Notes under the pieces: model-generated
Seen by the model: only the letters and a program-made list of their open reading frames with translations
Told to the model about the DNA's origin: nothing
The model's database searches: none
Made by a program: the position numbers and the translations under genes
In this document: positions 31,416-43,904 of the stretch, piece by piece
How the letters are laid out: the number at the start of each line of letters is the position of its first letter
Position numbering within the stretch: the stretch's first letter is position 1
Assembly (NCBI RefSeq): GCF_037126465.1
Contig: NC_088206.1
Coordinates: 30,754,790 to 30,818,789 of the forward strand
From: Ornithodoros turicata
Taxonomy: Eukaryota; Arthropoda; Arachnida; Ixodida; Argasidae
Reading direction: 5' to 3'
DNA length: 64,000 bases

Positions 31416-33690
31416 TTTGATTTGATTTGATTTGATTTGATTTGGTTTTATTGTGCCCATTAACAGCCCAATAAAGCGCCTTGTGAATGGTGCACATACA
31501 TGGAAAAATGGATCAAGGAAAAGAGAAAAGAAAAGGGAGCACATACAGGGAAAAAAGCAGAACACTGTTAGGCAAAAACACTTCGAACAGTATGATAAAA
31601 ATTCGTACTCATGAACATATCAATCTCATTAGATTCTAGAGTATTAAACATTAATTCACTCCTGACCACAGGTGAAGACAATAACACACGAGCAACGTAA
31701 AACAAATTAGCATTTCTCCGTTGGCGAGAAGGTACGCAAAACGATACAGACGAGAGTAAGTCTGGACAATGAATGGAACTGTTTGAAATTTTGTGCAAAA
31801 ACAACACACCATGAATATCTCTGCGAACATTTAGAGAACACAAGTCAAGTTTCTTCAGAATCCAGTAATAATCATAAAAATGTCTTCTGTCGAAAAATCT
31901 ATCAAAAAACGTTCTGATAAATCGTTTCTGTACTAACCCAATCTTAGCTGATAATTTACTGTTTAGGAAATTCCACGCAGCGGACGCGAATTCTAATTTT
32001 GACCTTACTAAACTCCTGTAAAGCGCCAGTACGCTTTCCTTGTTACGAAAACCTCTAGTTATACGAAAAATTGCACCTAGCGAGCGTGTTGCCGATGTCA
32101 CTATACTAGTGACGTGTTCCTCCATATTTAAAGCCGAATCCCAAATTACGCCAAGGTCACGTACAACCTTTACTCTTTTCATATCTACGCCACCGACCTT
32201 ATAAACATGCAAAAGATCATCCTTTTTTTCGTGTGAAAGATATTACTTTCGTTTTCTCTGTGTTCAAGCGCAAACCATTAACCCGACACCAGCATTCTAT
32301 GGCATCAACATCACGCTGCAACTTTGTGGCGTCACCTGCGTCATTAACTCGTCTATACACTTTTAAATCATCAGCATATTGCAAACAATTTGAATACTTA
32401 ATATTTTGAATGATATCATTCACAAATACAACAAAGAGCAGAGGTCCAAGATTTGAGCCTTGCGGCGCCCCAGAAAAAGATTCATATGATTCAGATAGAG
32501 AGCCACCAACACGCACAACATTTTCCCGACAAGTGAGATAACTCCTGAACCATGCCACTAAACGGTCACTAAGACCGTACGCAGCCAGTTTCATTAGTAA
32601 CAGCTCGTGACTCACCATGTCGAAAGCCTTCGACATATCGAAATAAACTACATCCAACTGGCCGCGATTCTCTACAATGGACGCACATTCATTCATAAAT
32701 GCGCTCAGGTTCGTTTCTACTGACCTTCCCTTGATAAAACCATGCTGACAGTTGTTAATTTTATGCTTAAAAAAACTATATAAACGGGTATACATAACTG
32801 ACTCAAACACTTTTGACACGCTTGTTAGCAGCGATATTGGTCTATAGTTGTTCCGGTCAGTAGCATCTCCAGCTTTAAAGATCGGAACAACTACCGTTTT
32901 TTTCAGAGCTTCAGGAAATACACCTGCACTCAGCGATAGTTGGAAGATGTGCTTCAATTAAGTCACAACACCCCTTTAGTATAAAACTCGGGACACCGTC
33001 ATAACCCGACGTAATCTTCGGTTTAAGGCGGGATATGGCAACGATGACCTCATCTAGGCCGACATCATTCATTTGCATAACATCCATATGTCCAGTATAC
33101 AACTCGCAACTCACGCCAGGTGTAAAATACTGACACTGAATCGAAGAGAAATGCTTACTAAAGATATCTGCCACAATCATAGGGTCATTGTAGTAGCATC
33201 CACCATCACGCAAGGTAACATCCGGATACGAGCCCTTCAACAAAGATTTGGTATATCGCCAGAATTCTTTCGGACGAGTTCTCAGACTACGTTCCGTATC
33301 TTGAACATATAGTTCAGGTGATCATAATTATACAACTTTTTAGCTAGCGTGCGATAGGCCTTATATTTATCGTGCCAGTACATTAAACCAGAACGTTTCC
33401 ACATTCTGTGGCAATGCAGTTTCTTTCTAAGACACTTAATTAGTTCGACAGAAAACCACGATGGATAACGTGACCTTCTTCGACTATTCATTGGTATGTA
33501 TTTTCGCATACCATCAACTACAATATTGAGAAAGGCACCCAAGGAGGCATCAAGATTTGTGTCCTGCATTACAGGCGTCCAATCACAGTTTTCAAAATAC
33601 CGCAACAATAATAAGTATTTTGAAAACTGTGATTGGACGCCTGTAATGCAGGACACAAATCTTGATGCCTCCTTGGGTGCCTTTCTCAAT
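31416..33690 (-). pseudogene. CR1/Jockey-group LINE, 5' truncated and frameshifted
   Basis: Minus-strand coding spans at least four frame segments. From the 5' side: WTPVMQDTNLDASLGAFLN and SRYPSWFSVELIKCLRKK (end of the endonuclease linker); SGYDGVPSFILKG; then polymerase motifs FKAGDATDRNNYRPISLL, QHGFIKGRSVETNL, YFDMSKAFDMVSHELLL, GAPQGSNLGPLLF and QYADDLKVY; then VKVVRDLGVIWDSAL and the LVRSKLEFASAAW tail. The catalytic aspartates in motifs A and C are present. The three or more frame changes and the lost endonuclease make it dead. There is no RNase H. The 3' end is a (TCAAA)n tail at 31416-31445. Confidence 0.8.
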
Positions 33691-33710
33691 ATTGTAGTTG
33701 ATGGTATGCG
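33505..33710. repeat. perfect 96-bp palindrome at the LINE 5' end
   Basis: 33505-33600 and 33615-33710 are exact inverted copies separated by 14 bases. Both are LINE coding sequence (GACGCCTGTAATGCAGGACA region). This is either a 5' inversion with duplication made during LINE insertion, or an artefact of sequencing or assembly. Confidence 0.95.
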
Positions 33711-35422
33711 AGATAACGCGCAAATTCAAACCCCTGTTTCCGATCGCCACATGACGATTCTCTTTCTAGCGGTATTGCACCAAAAGTCTTCGGGAACGCG
33801 GTTGCACTTCCGTGGGGCTATCGCCGTTATGATGCATTCACAGTACAAAATATATCCGACAATTAATTTAAGCTATCAACCGCGAGAAATGATTAATTGC
33901 AATCAAACTAAACTATGATCGTTCAACCACTTAAAAACACTAAGAACATTGGTGAGAATGTTGGTGTACTCTGTTGTGTGTAAATATTATTACTGCATTT
34001 TGTTCAGCGTTTGGCGAGGCACAGATACCCACATCTTTGCATGCTGGTAAAACAAGAATTCCATACATTTCGGTAACCAGCCGAAATATTTTTTGACTCA
34101 CCATAAATACTTCAGCCACAAAAACCGGCAGTTAAAGTCTGTGGTACTTTTCCCGTGCATTGACTACGAAGATACGTCTTTTTGGGTTTCCAATGCAATT
34201 TTTGGAACCACGCGTTGTTCATCTGTCTCAAACAATGAAGCGCCTCCCTGAAATGCCTTATCAATAGCTACGTTTAAATGAATGCGACAAAAGCCTATCG
34301 TTTCGATTTATCGTAACAAGCCCTCTCAGATAGGGCCACGTCAACCAACTGAATGATCAAGATAGGTGCGAGGAGGTGAGATAACTCGATGTGGGCTGGT
34401 GTCGCAATGTGTGTCCTCACTATGTTGATCGGTAAGGACGATCGGTATAGTAAGCCATAGAAAAACCACAACGGGGAGAACCGATCGGCAGAGTATGGAC
34501 GCGCCTAAATGAAATGAAGGTTAGGTGCGATGAAGATGATGAGACCGTGTTTTGTTGTGTGTTATCGTCTTTTACCTTGTCTCGTGTTTGGAGCGCCTCA
34601 CTGTCCTGCCAGCGATTCCTGGCGGAAGAAAAAGTAGCGTCACGGTTTACGGTATTCAGAATGTTATGTTTTGCAGATGTAAAGCATGGGGAAAAATGAT
34701 AGACACGTGGACATGGGCGAGGAAGGAGAATTTAAGACTGCTGTATTTTAACACATAGAATAAAAAATAGGGTGGCTGCCTCCATTGAAGACGTCCACGA
34801 GGTCCCGGGTATAGAATTCACTTTCGTGAGATTTAATTTAGTTTATTGTATTGACTGTATTTTACTATTTCATGGGACTAGCTACATTAAGTAAACTGAT
34901 TTTATTAGTTAATTAATTTAGACACGAAAATAGTTGAATTGATCTGGTTAATTTAACCGCACACGAAACAGTAAGGGCAATACCTTACATAGAATTTATT
35001 AGTGTCAGTCACATAAGTTGACGACGATAGACGATGGGGAAGACGTTCTACGTCGGACACGCGGCAGGCCTTTTGCTCATGTCTCGCTTCTCTTTCTTTT
35101 TTCACGTCTTGCATTTGATCAAATGTACCGGTAGCGAAAAAAAGTTGACCGACACCCTGAAATCGGCCCTGGACGCACACGAGCACCCCCACTCCCTCCT
35201 GCTATCTCGTCTCAATCTGTCCACCTCTGCACGTCTCTGGTAGCAACTTTTGCTGTCGCGGGGCTACCACGGAATTTATGTGCGTTTACGATGATGACTC
35301 AAGAATCTTAAATGTGCCGTGTTCCCTTCTTCGTTGATACTGTACCTCTAAGTACTTTGATTTCAGAGTATGGGCACTGTATCTTAATTACTGTTTACCT
35401 CTTGGGCATTTCGTACCTCACC
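33711..35422. other. no gene recognised
   Basis: Neither strand gives a recognisable protein. One CAGGGTGTCGGTCAACTTTT sequence on the minus strand near 35125-35145 resembles a transposon end, but no partner or target duplication was found. Confidence 0.35.
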
Positions 35423-35426
35423 TTAA

Positions 35427-36036
35427 AGGGACTATGAAACGATTTTTTTCTTCGTTTCGTTCGAAAGAAGACATTTTTCTGAGTCTAGAACCGAAATTTT
35501 ACTTTCGTCGCGCGAGCGGATTTCTCGGGAGCGAATTTAAACGGAGCGGCGAAGGGAGGACAGCTGGCGCCGCGCCGTGGGGAGCTGCCGAGCGGAGACA
35601 CAACGGGCAACTTGACGCTACCACGGCCGGCTCAGCAACACGTCATCGTGACGTGTTGCCGAGCCGAGGAATCCCGCCAGGAGCATGCGCCGTAGGATCC
35701 CGCGTATGCGTTCATCGGGAGTGGAAATCTCCATGACAGCAGCTTTCGCGCGATCGGCAGATTTCGGCAGTGGCGGCAGCGCGAGCTCGCGGCATTACTT
35801 GCCATTGTGCAACACCGGTGACGTAACGGGGAACCGAAGTGCGGTCCGTACAGTTACACCACCGACAGCGAAATATGCGCAGGAGAGGAGGAACGCGGAA
35901 GAGACATTTCCAGCGCGCGCTCCTCGCAGAGAGGAGCGATTTCGTCCGGAAAAATTTGTGGCATATTAGTTTCTCTGCGGGAAGAACAGTTTCAATCGAA
36001 AAAAAGTATGGGGGTTCGGGAAATTTCATAGTCCCT
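35427..36036. mobile_element. TTAA-flanked MITE, second family
   Basis: 610 bp flanked by TTAA (35423-35426 and 36037-36040). Ends read AGGGACTATGAAACGATTTT and, read inward from the right, AGGGACTATGAAATTTCCCG. The length is similar to the element at 12568-13220, but the terminal repeats differ, so it is a separate piggyBac-like family. Non-coding and GC-rich in the middle. Confidence 0.8.
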
Positions 36037-36152
36037 TTAACCTGCATACCGTACCTTACTTCTGCCCTAAAAGCACTTCCAAAGTTTTGGGACGCCGTAG
36101 GACATGGATCCTCACTGTGAGGGGACTCATTATTCGATTTCACAACATAACC

Positions 36153-36230
36153 GCTAGAAATGGGGTAGAGTATCGCCCCTGGCGATGAAACTGCCCAGTC
36201 ATCATCACTGAAATAAAATTGTTCTTGTTA
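36153..36230 (+). repeat. LINE 3'-end fragment, GGGGTAG hairpin type
   Basis: AATGGGGTAGAGTATCGCCC then GGCGATGAAACTGCCC and a TTGTTCTTGTT tail. It matches the end of the I-like LINE at 16800-16890 and appears to be a very short 5'-truncated copy. Confidence 0.5.
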
Positions 36231-36402
36231 ACTTAAATATTTGAACGAAGTATCTTGCATGTGCCAGGGCCATGATATGTTTTGTCATACAGTGATAGGT
36301 AAATTACTAGCACTTCATGTTTTGACAATGAAATTACGGTTGTCGCCATCACCTCGAAGATAGTATCACCAATAGGAGGCAAGGGGAAAATACTAAACCT
36401 TA

Positions 36403-37312
36403 TACCCCTGTCAGACGTACTAATTTAGTGTCACTTATTTGAAGTGCACTCCGTCCCGTAATGTCACTTTCACTAGGCTCCTGCTACACGGCATAAGTAA
36501 GTGTCACTAAGCAGTCATGGTGATGACGATGGGCGAGCTTGAACTCCCACCTAACATCGGGGAGTGCGCCATGCTTTCTTGGTAAAATCATTTTTCTTAC
36601 GTCCAGAAACATTGCATAAAGATTTTCTTCGCAGTTGAAGTCGATTGAACGTCATAAATATAATTATTGCGAACCAACGCAAGTATATTTATCTGACAAA
36701 TTTTCAATCTTCTTCTTCACCTCTTTGGTGGTGTTTACTATGTCTTGCGCGTGGAACTGGCCCGCGATGTCAGCATACACTTTCGCGTTTCGCAATAGCA
36801 TAGGTTTTTGCTGATAGCATAGGTTTCTATCTCAGACCACGATGCCCTGTCTTTTTTGTCTTCCATTATTCAGTGCTTCACTGCGAGTATTTCGCGATTT
36901 CGCCGGTAACACTTAACCACCGTGCAATGTCAACAAATATGGCTGCCGCGAAGTGGATTACGAACTCTACTGGGCAGTCTGTGAACGAGAATACCGGTAA
37001 ATCACGCCAAAAATCCTTACGTCTTTCTTATACAAATCAACGCTGTCTTAACAAATTTGTCCAAAAATAAATTCCGATTGGGTTGTTTCTTTCCTTTTCC
37101 AAAAATAAGCTTTTTGTTACGCAATCCCTGCCGTGGAGGCTACGTACTTGATTGTCGCAGGCAAAGTGAAGTGAGTTTGGCGAACTCACTTCATCGTAAG
37201 TGTACTTTGCATTTAGTGTCACTAAAAGATGCCGTGTGACTCCGAAAGAATGACACTTACTGCAAGTGTACTCGCTGAAAGTGACACTAAATTAGTACGT
37301 CTGACAGGGGTA
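36403..37312. mobile_element. MITE with TTA target duplication (PIF/Harbinger-like)
   Basis: 910 bp flanked by TTA on both sides (36400-36402 and 37313-37315). Terminal repeats of about 33 bp are near perfect: TACCCCTGTCAGACGTACTA continuing to AATTTAGTGTCACT. Subterminal words AGTGTCACT and AAGTGACACT recur several times near both ends. A three-base TTA duplication suits PIF/Harbinger. No coding sequence. Confidence 0.75.
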
Positions 37313-37335
37313 TTACTCCTTATCTTAATTCTGCT

Positions 37336-38158
37336 CATAGGTGGGGAGTAACGCGTTACAAACTAGTGCGTTACCGGTAACGCGTTACATTCGAGTAGTG
37401 AAATATGGTAACGCATTACATTTGGGAGAAAAGTAATGAGTAACGTAACGTCATTACACTTTTAACAACTAACCCGTAACGGCGTTATGCGTTACTACGT
37501 GTTCGTGAGCTTGAAAGCTTGATCGAGGACCGTGCCTGCAGAATCCGGGAAAATCCCCGATTTTTTCTATTCATCTTCAACAATGACAAGAAGGTCACAT
37601 CGACACCCACAAAGAACGCAAAAGAAGGGTTGTTGACCTACCCCGGTTGAGGTGTCACCTTTGTTTACCACCTCTGTTTTTCTTTCCCTCTGGTATTTTT
37701 CGGACGAATGGGGCAAAAGCGGCAGAAAAATAGCCTCTACCCTCTGAGATAAAAGGTCACCGTCTCTATCAACCTTGACAAGGAATACTCACTGGTCATT
37801 AGGCGTCCTTTCAGCCCAACAGGCGAAGCTCACCGATGAAAATTTTGACCATCAACTACTTCTGCGTTGCAATAAATCGTACATGTAAGTTGTGTTCATG
37901 CGTGATCCTTGTTTGTGCCCAACATTGCTTGTATTGATTTGCGGAATGCACTTATGTGACTCAACCAAAAATGATACATATTATAAGGACAACTAGTGAA
38001 GTAATGCAAAAGTAACGGCATTACTTATCAGAAGTAACGGCGTTAGTAACGCGTTACCTACTACCGCAACAGTAACGAATAACGTAACGCGTTACTTTTC
38101 GAAAAAGTAGTGAGTAACGGTAGTGCACTACAAAATAAAAGTAACTTCCCCACCTATG
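37336..38158. mobile_element. MITE rich in GTAACGCGTTAC palindromes (hAT-like)
   Basis: 823 bp with ends CATAGGTGGGGAGTAACG and, read inward from the right, CATAGGTGGGGAAGTTACTT. About 150 bases inside each end hold repeated GTAACGCGTTAC or close variants. Flanks ATTCTGCT and ATTTCTGC could be an 8-bp duplication with one indel, which would fit hAT. The centre is unrelated, non-coding sequence. Confidence 0.7.
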
Positions 38159-39323
38159 ATTTCTGCTTCTCTGACATTCTATCACAGACTGAAACAACGT
38201 TTCGTATGTAATCTTCCCTGCTTAACGCTGGGCCTCTCCATCTACGCAATACTATTCCAATGCGTTCTGAGGCACCTTAGGCTTGAACACAACTGGTGCA
38301 TTGTAAGCTGAATTAAAGAAGCCATAGTTCTGAATAAAAGAAAAACTTTATTTTGATGATGATTGGGGTTTCATCACCGCTGGCGATAATAAACAGAGCG
38401 CACACATTGGCCTCGTCTTTAGCCTTCCCTTGTTTTTTACCACATTTTCTTCCTTTTAGTGGTTTGTTTTTATTACTAACTTCAGGATGGGACAAGCACA
38501 ATGCCTGCCCACATCTCATCTTAAAAATAGTACTACAGTCGCTCTGAAAACGAAGGCAGGCATCCAGATTCTTGGTCCCCCTCCACGTTTTGTTTGTTTG
38601 TTTGTTTTTCGGGGGGGGGGGGGCATGTGGGTTTCGTTAGCTGAGAGCGACGACCACCAGGCAAACACACCGAGCGTTTCTCACATAGGTGTGAAAAACA
38701 CATTGCGACACCGAAGAGGTTTGTACGCTTATGGAGCCATACAGGTAAAAAAAAAAAAAAACGGAACAGTAAAGCGGCAAATCGGGTGGTCATACGCGTC
38801 TTACGCGCATTGTCAGTGTAACTTCTAGCAACGGACGCCGTACCCTGTCAGCTAGAGAATGCATCCCAGCAACGCATAATTCTTCCGCAACACAACACTT
38901 CCGCTGCTGTCGTCTTACTCATCTATCGCGCTGCTAGGATGACTAATCGAAGCTCATACGAAGCATCCCGAATACGTACAATTGTCGAGGAGAGAGAATT
39001 ACAGAAAATTTCTTCGACAAGGAGAGATCGTTGGTCCACGTCATCCCGCACGTTGAGTGACGTTCCAGCGGAGACAGGCCGAGAATATAATTGCTGTCTT
39101 CGTTCGAGCACACATGGCCTGTTTGAGAGTCGCTTTTCCCCTTCCACTCGCATATTGTTGTGTGTCACTGGTCTTTGGTGTCACGGGAGGTGATAACTAG
39201 AATGGGCGATAAGCGTGCGTGCGGTTTTCAAGTGGTAACACTGGTTCTTCTCAGGAAGGTGGCGCTCTAAAGGAGAGGAGGGAAATGATAACCCAGCGGA
39301 GGCCCTCATTTGGAGCGGCGAAA
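38159..39323. other. upstream region of the C3-like gene
   Basis: No gene seen. It includes a G13 run near 38612-38625 and an A run near 38746. The 5' leader of the next gene must lie in the last part, but no TATA box or other promoter signal was identified with confidence. Confidence 0.35.
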
Positions 39324-39379
39324 ATGGAGCTAGCTGTGTGGCTAGTCTTGCTCTTCCTCGCAGTTGCGCGTGCAACGCA
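39324..39379 (+). CDS. signal-peptide exon of a C3/alpha-2-macroglobulin-like protein, exon 1
   Basis: The ATG at 39324 opens MELAVWLVLLFLAVARAT, a textbook secretion signal with a hydrophobic core and a likely cleavage after ARA. The exon ends after two bases of the next codon, followed by a GTAAGT donor at 39380. Splicing over a 503-bp intron to 39883 completes a glutamine codon and keeps the frame. The product would be secreted. Both splice sites are strong and the reading frame carries no lesions, unlike almost everything else in the window. Confidence 0.6.
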
Positions 39380-39882
39380 GTAAGTACTTGACATTCGTTT
39401 TTCATATTCACAAGATTTGTATGAGTTAGAAATAATATTGAGGAAGACGTGTATATAATAGTGTGGTGCTTTACAGCCTGCGTGTGGTTTCACTGATTTC
39501 GCGCGCTTGTGGTGATTTCGCAATAGACGATCGTTGGCGCACCTCTAAAAAAACTGATTTCTCGACAATTACTCGAATTGGTTCGGCATTTAGAGGCATA
39601 TATTTGCCTTTTCTCGAAAATGAAGCTTCCCTGAACCATTTGTTCTTCGTTGGCTACGTTCCTTCTTTGTAAAGCACGCGAAAGGCCCCGCCTCAGCAAT
39701 CCGCCAAGTATTTCTGCCCGTACGTGTAATGAGACATTCCTTCGTACTATAGGGAGCCGGCTTGCATAAATGATATGGAGGAGGAAGCAAATAAATATCC
39801 GTGGGATAAAACATTGGTGATCGTTTGTCTCACAGTGCGACCTTCAGTGAGCGAGTGTACATGAATGGAATATATTATTTAG

Positions 39883-40037
39883 GAATGACTGCGTGGTGGT
39901 GGCTCCCAACAGCGTGCAACTGGAGGAATCCGTACTGGTTATTAACCAAGGCGATGCCAAGTACGTCACTCTGCAAGTGCAAGACTTTCCTGCTCGACTC
40001 AACACATTTTACCGGGAAACAATTCACTTGAGCAAAG
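39883..40037 (+). CDS. C3/alpha-2-macroglobulin-like protein, exon 2 (first MG domain)
   Basis: Preceded by TATATTATTTAG and followed by a GTACGT donor. It encodes 51 codons: NDCVVVAPNSVQLEESVLV, INQGDAKYVTLQVQDFP and ARLNTFYRETIHLSKG. The pattern VxAPN followed by a short beta-rich stretch and a V-x-D-F/Y-P segment is typical of the first macroglobulin domain in complement C3 and other thioester proteins. Tick and horseshoe-crab C3-like proteins work in haemolymph immunity. Only about 70 residues are visible out of some 1,400-1,700 expected. No further exons were recognised before 64000, so the gene either has a very long first-domain intron or is truncated. Family assignment is from memory of the motif. 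Confidence 0.55.
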
Positions 40038-42582
40038 GTACGTCACTTCTTCCTACCCTTGGGGCAGCCAATACTTTCCCGGAAGATTACTGTTCCGGCT
40101 GTTTGCTTCACTTTGTGCTACGGTGTTAAGTCGAATGTCATTTAGGCAGTTTTTCCTGCAGCCCATTATGGTCTGAGAACACACCGTACGAACGAGTAAA
40201 AAAACACTGCTTTTTTATTGGATGAAAACAAGTTTTTCACTTTATACTGGCGGAGAGGGACGGTGGCCTTTTGTTTGACGACAGCGTGTTAAAAGAGAAT
40301 CACCTAGAGTAAATGTCGCGCAGGGTTGTACAAAGGTATTTCAACTGCATAACATTGGCCCTATTGAAGCGCACTGCATTCCACATGTAGCCTCTCCCGT
40401 TGTTTTTTGTACGAACGTTTGTTAAGAGAGCACGAAGTTAGAGGTCTAGAGAAAGCGATGAAGCGCGAAAAGGTGAACAAGTCATCGGTCATGACAACAT
40501 GTGTGGAGCAGAAAAATGGGGCGAAACGCTATTTAATTCCGTTCCGCTGAACTGTAGTAAAATGTAGTTCCACCGTGTGTGTTGTTTCTTGCCCTAGGTT
40601 GTGCAATGCTGTATCCATAGTACGAAACAAAACAGCACAGCGCATAAGCCACTTAGAGCAGCGACGGGAATGGTGAAGCATTTGTTGCGCAGGAAATGGC
40701 AACGCAATGCGTAAATCATCAGACTCTCACTGTCATCATGGATTCATCCACGTGAATTCATAAAATCCACACGAATTCAAACGCACCTACTATTAGAACT
40801 ACCATCGCGGCAAACTGATTGTATAAGAGAAAGGTATTTATGTTTACTACTGTTTCACGCTTTAGTTGTAGCAACGAGGACAAAATTAAATCAACCTCTA
40901 ACGTCGGATGAGTATGCGACATCATTACAAGAGGGCTTCATTTTTGATGTTCCAAGGTGCCTTGTGTGTCAACGGGAGCAGAGCTTATGGCGTACCAAGA
41001 AACCCTTATCGTAGAAGCGGCTAGAAGATACAGCCGCTTTCGCAAAGTGAAACCGCGGTTGGAGATAACCATGTGGCAGGTGTCGGGTGTCAACCCACCC
41101 TGCCAAAATCGACAGACACCGGTTGCGCATTCACGGGAATAACATTTCATCGTGCAAACAGGAAACGCGTCATAGTATGCCCTGGAAGGGTATTTCGACA
41201 TGAATTAAATCATCCACCTGCATGGAGCTGGTAAAAGGGAAATTAGTACTGTGATTCTTTTGAAAAATGCGTAATGCAAAGCGTGGAAGATAGATGTTAT
41301 TCTTTCGGTGCTGGAAACTTGTTGCCAGGGATTTCCCTACACCCCCCTGCATTTTTGCCACGCACCCCTGAAATTTATCAGGTGACTCCACCCAGCTCGG
41401 CCACCAACACTTTCTTGTAGAGAGTCCGGCGCAGCGAATGACATCCTGTACTGTCAACTTGGGCTGTAGGACCACAGTCATGCTGATGATCGTATCATGC
41501 ATTTGTCCAAAATCATTTTAAAGTGACTCGTCAATGCATATAATGTGTGCATATACGAGCAAAAATGCGTGCAGGCACGCAAACTCAATGTTGATCATCA
41601 AGAACCATTTGCGCCTAACTCAATCAAGCGAGGTATTCTGCTTTTTTCGTCTAAGGTTTTCACCGTTGGTTGCTAGGTATTCATTGAGCTTCGCGAAACA
41701 AGGTGCTAGTCTTTTTTTCTTTATCGGTCGTGTGATTATGCATCTTAATGTTGAAATTCCGTTCATAATGAATCTGTATTCTAACGTACTGTGTTCTAAC
41801 GTTGTGCCACGATTCTTTCCGTGTCTAAGAAAAAATCCTTAAATGGAACCTTCACCAAGCCCCCCCCCTCCCCCTTGAAAGCTCCCCCCCAGTAGTGAAT
41901 TTCTGGGGAAATCACTACTGTTGCACTTTTGAGCCGTACACAAATATCTACATAATATTACACATTTATCTTTGGTATTCATTCATTCGTGTCTTTTTTA
42001 TTTATTTTTTGTTCATTGTCGTACATGTTCTTCTTTATCGTATTCTTTATCCACCTTTATCTGACTGTCAACTAAGATTGAAACCATCATTTTCCGCAAG
42101 CCAAGCGCAAGAATTACGTTGTTGACGAAAAAATAATAATAATAGGGAGATATCGAATTTGTCACACGACAAATTTGGCTATTCTCATAAACAGACCCCC
42201 TCCCCCCTCTCAAGGGAAAAAAATAGAAAGAAGTTGAGTGTGAGTTTGAAAGAAGTCTTCTTGTCGCTTTTACTGCCTCATACTGCCATGATATGAATAG
42301 TGGATTCAAAAAATGGTGAGCGAAATGATCAGCGTAAAAATGATAGCGGAATGGTCATCCTTTTGTAGTGTGTCCTACGCGCAGGTTGCACCTGTGTTTG
42401 CCAACACCAATACCCGTATGTAACCCTCTATAGTGTTCTGCTCACTGAGAATGCGTATCAACGAATTGAACATCGGTGGAGCAGGTTCAAAAAAGACAAA
42501 GAAGACGGATGATCCCATTCCAGGAACAGCCCCTTGTTATTACTTCAGTTGTATGATGGCATATCTGACTGGCAATCAGAGG
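40038..42582. other. probable intron of the C3-like gene, no exon recognised
   Basis: Searched by eye on the plus strand for the next macroglobulin-domain exon (for example a YxQTDKPIY-type stretch); none was found. Contains C runs at 41861-41890 and a small palindrome TTTGTCACACGACAAA near 42160. Confidence 0.35.
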
Positions 42583-42748
42583 GTGAGAGAGGCGGAACCC
42601 GAGACGAGGAGGGAAGAAGGACGACACAAAAAGAATTCTGGAACACAGCAAAAATTTTAATTTTCCAAAGCTCTATATATTCAAGAACCTTCGGAGAGGA
42701 GAAAGAGGAATTATTCTTGCCTCCTCGTCTCGGGTTCCGCCTCTCTCA
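42583..42748. repeat. 28-bp inverted repeat
   Basis: AGAGAGGCGGAACCCGAGAC and the bases after it (about 42583-42610) are repeated inverted at about 42721-42748, with roughly 110 bases between. Could be ends of a small element; no target duplication is obvious. Confidence 0.6.
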
Positions 42749-43904
42749 TCATGCACCAACTTGTCAGCGCCCTGTCACTTCTTTCAGAGGGTGTTGGTTC
42801 GAATCCCACTGCTGCTGCTTTAGCTTCAACTGCCACCATTCAATTGAAGCATGCAATGGGTGTTGTGAGGCCTGTGTTGTGTTGGTCCTTCTATGTTTGA
42901 TTGTCTCCTCCACTACTACGCACGCCTACTCTGATATGTATCTTTCTTTTCCGGGATATTTTGTCTACATCATTGCCTTTTAAATACCCCTCCCTACGTA
43001 GTGTTCGGTTCGTCCAAGGTACGAAAGGTGGACTCTTTAGCTACGACGTAGGTTCACGTTGGCGGATATTGCCTTTACTGCTGTGTGCCAGTGACGGAAC
43101 ATACGAGGGTTCTGACTGAGCCAACGAGTTTCTCCTCGAAGGAAGCGCCACATTGTCTTTCATGCATATTCTTTGCAAACTGATTTTTATTCGTCATTTT
43201 CATCTGATAGAATATCAAGTGCACATTGCGTCTGACTGATCTTTTGTTGTATTTTGCTTGGACTAAGCACATATTTCCCTTCCCTATTCCCCTACGGACG
43301 CGTGGAAGTGCGTAACATGAAACAAGGAGTTATACTGTTGGACACTGATTGGCGGACTCTCAACTTCATCACCTTTCACACAGCTGGTCACCCATGGCAA
43401 CAGTATTTGTGATCAAAAATATATTTCTAGTAGGTTCAGATCACCAGCTAACATCATGGCTGGAAAGTAGTTATTGTTGATAACCTCCAACGCTGACTAA
43501 ATATTAGAAAATTAGGATTCCCATAACTGTGGAATTGATTGTCTAAGAATGTACGTACTTAATGTCAATAGGAGATATTCTCCAGGTAATATTGGTGAGG
43601 TCTTGGTTCATGTCAGTGTCAGTCAGTCAGTCAGTCTTGGTCAGGTCAGTGGTCGTGGTTCATTCATGGTCTTGGCCACTGGTCTTTATATTATTTTTAT
43701 CAACGTGACTCGCCAATATGCTGCCCTGTCTTTTGTCTTTTATTAGACGGACATTAGTAGACGGCCGTTATTAGGATTGCTTATTAAAAGAAGGATTCCG
43801 AGTAAGAACAGTAAAAATAAACAAATAGAAGCGATATTCGGGACAGCTAGCGAACAGACGGTTCTCTCAAGCTAGCACTGGTATAGGTGCGGAAATACCC
43901 CAAC
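42749..43904. other. no gene seen; (TCAG)n at 43615-43637
   Basis: A TCAG microsatellite at 43615-43637 and unassigned sequence. GGTTCGAATCCC at 42799-42810 matches an RNA polymerase III B box, but no A box precedes it. Confidence 0.35.

Noticed and set aside
35125..35145. CAGGGTGTCGGTCAAC as a mariner end
   Set aside because: It is not flanked by TA and has no partner end.
42785..42825. GGTTCGAATCCC as part of a tRNA or SINE
   Set aside because: Only a B box is present; no A box or acceptor pairing was found upstream.
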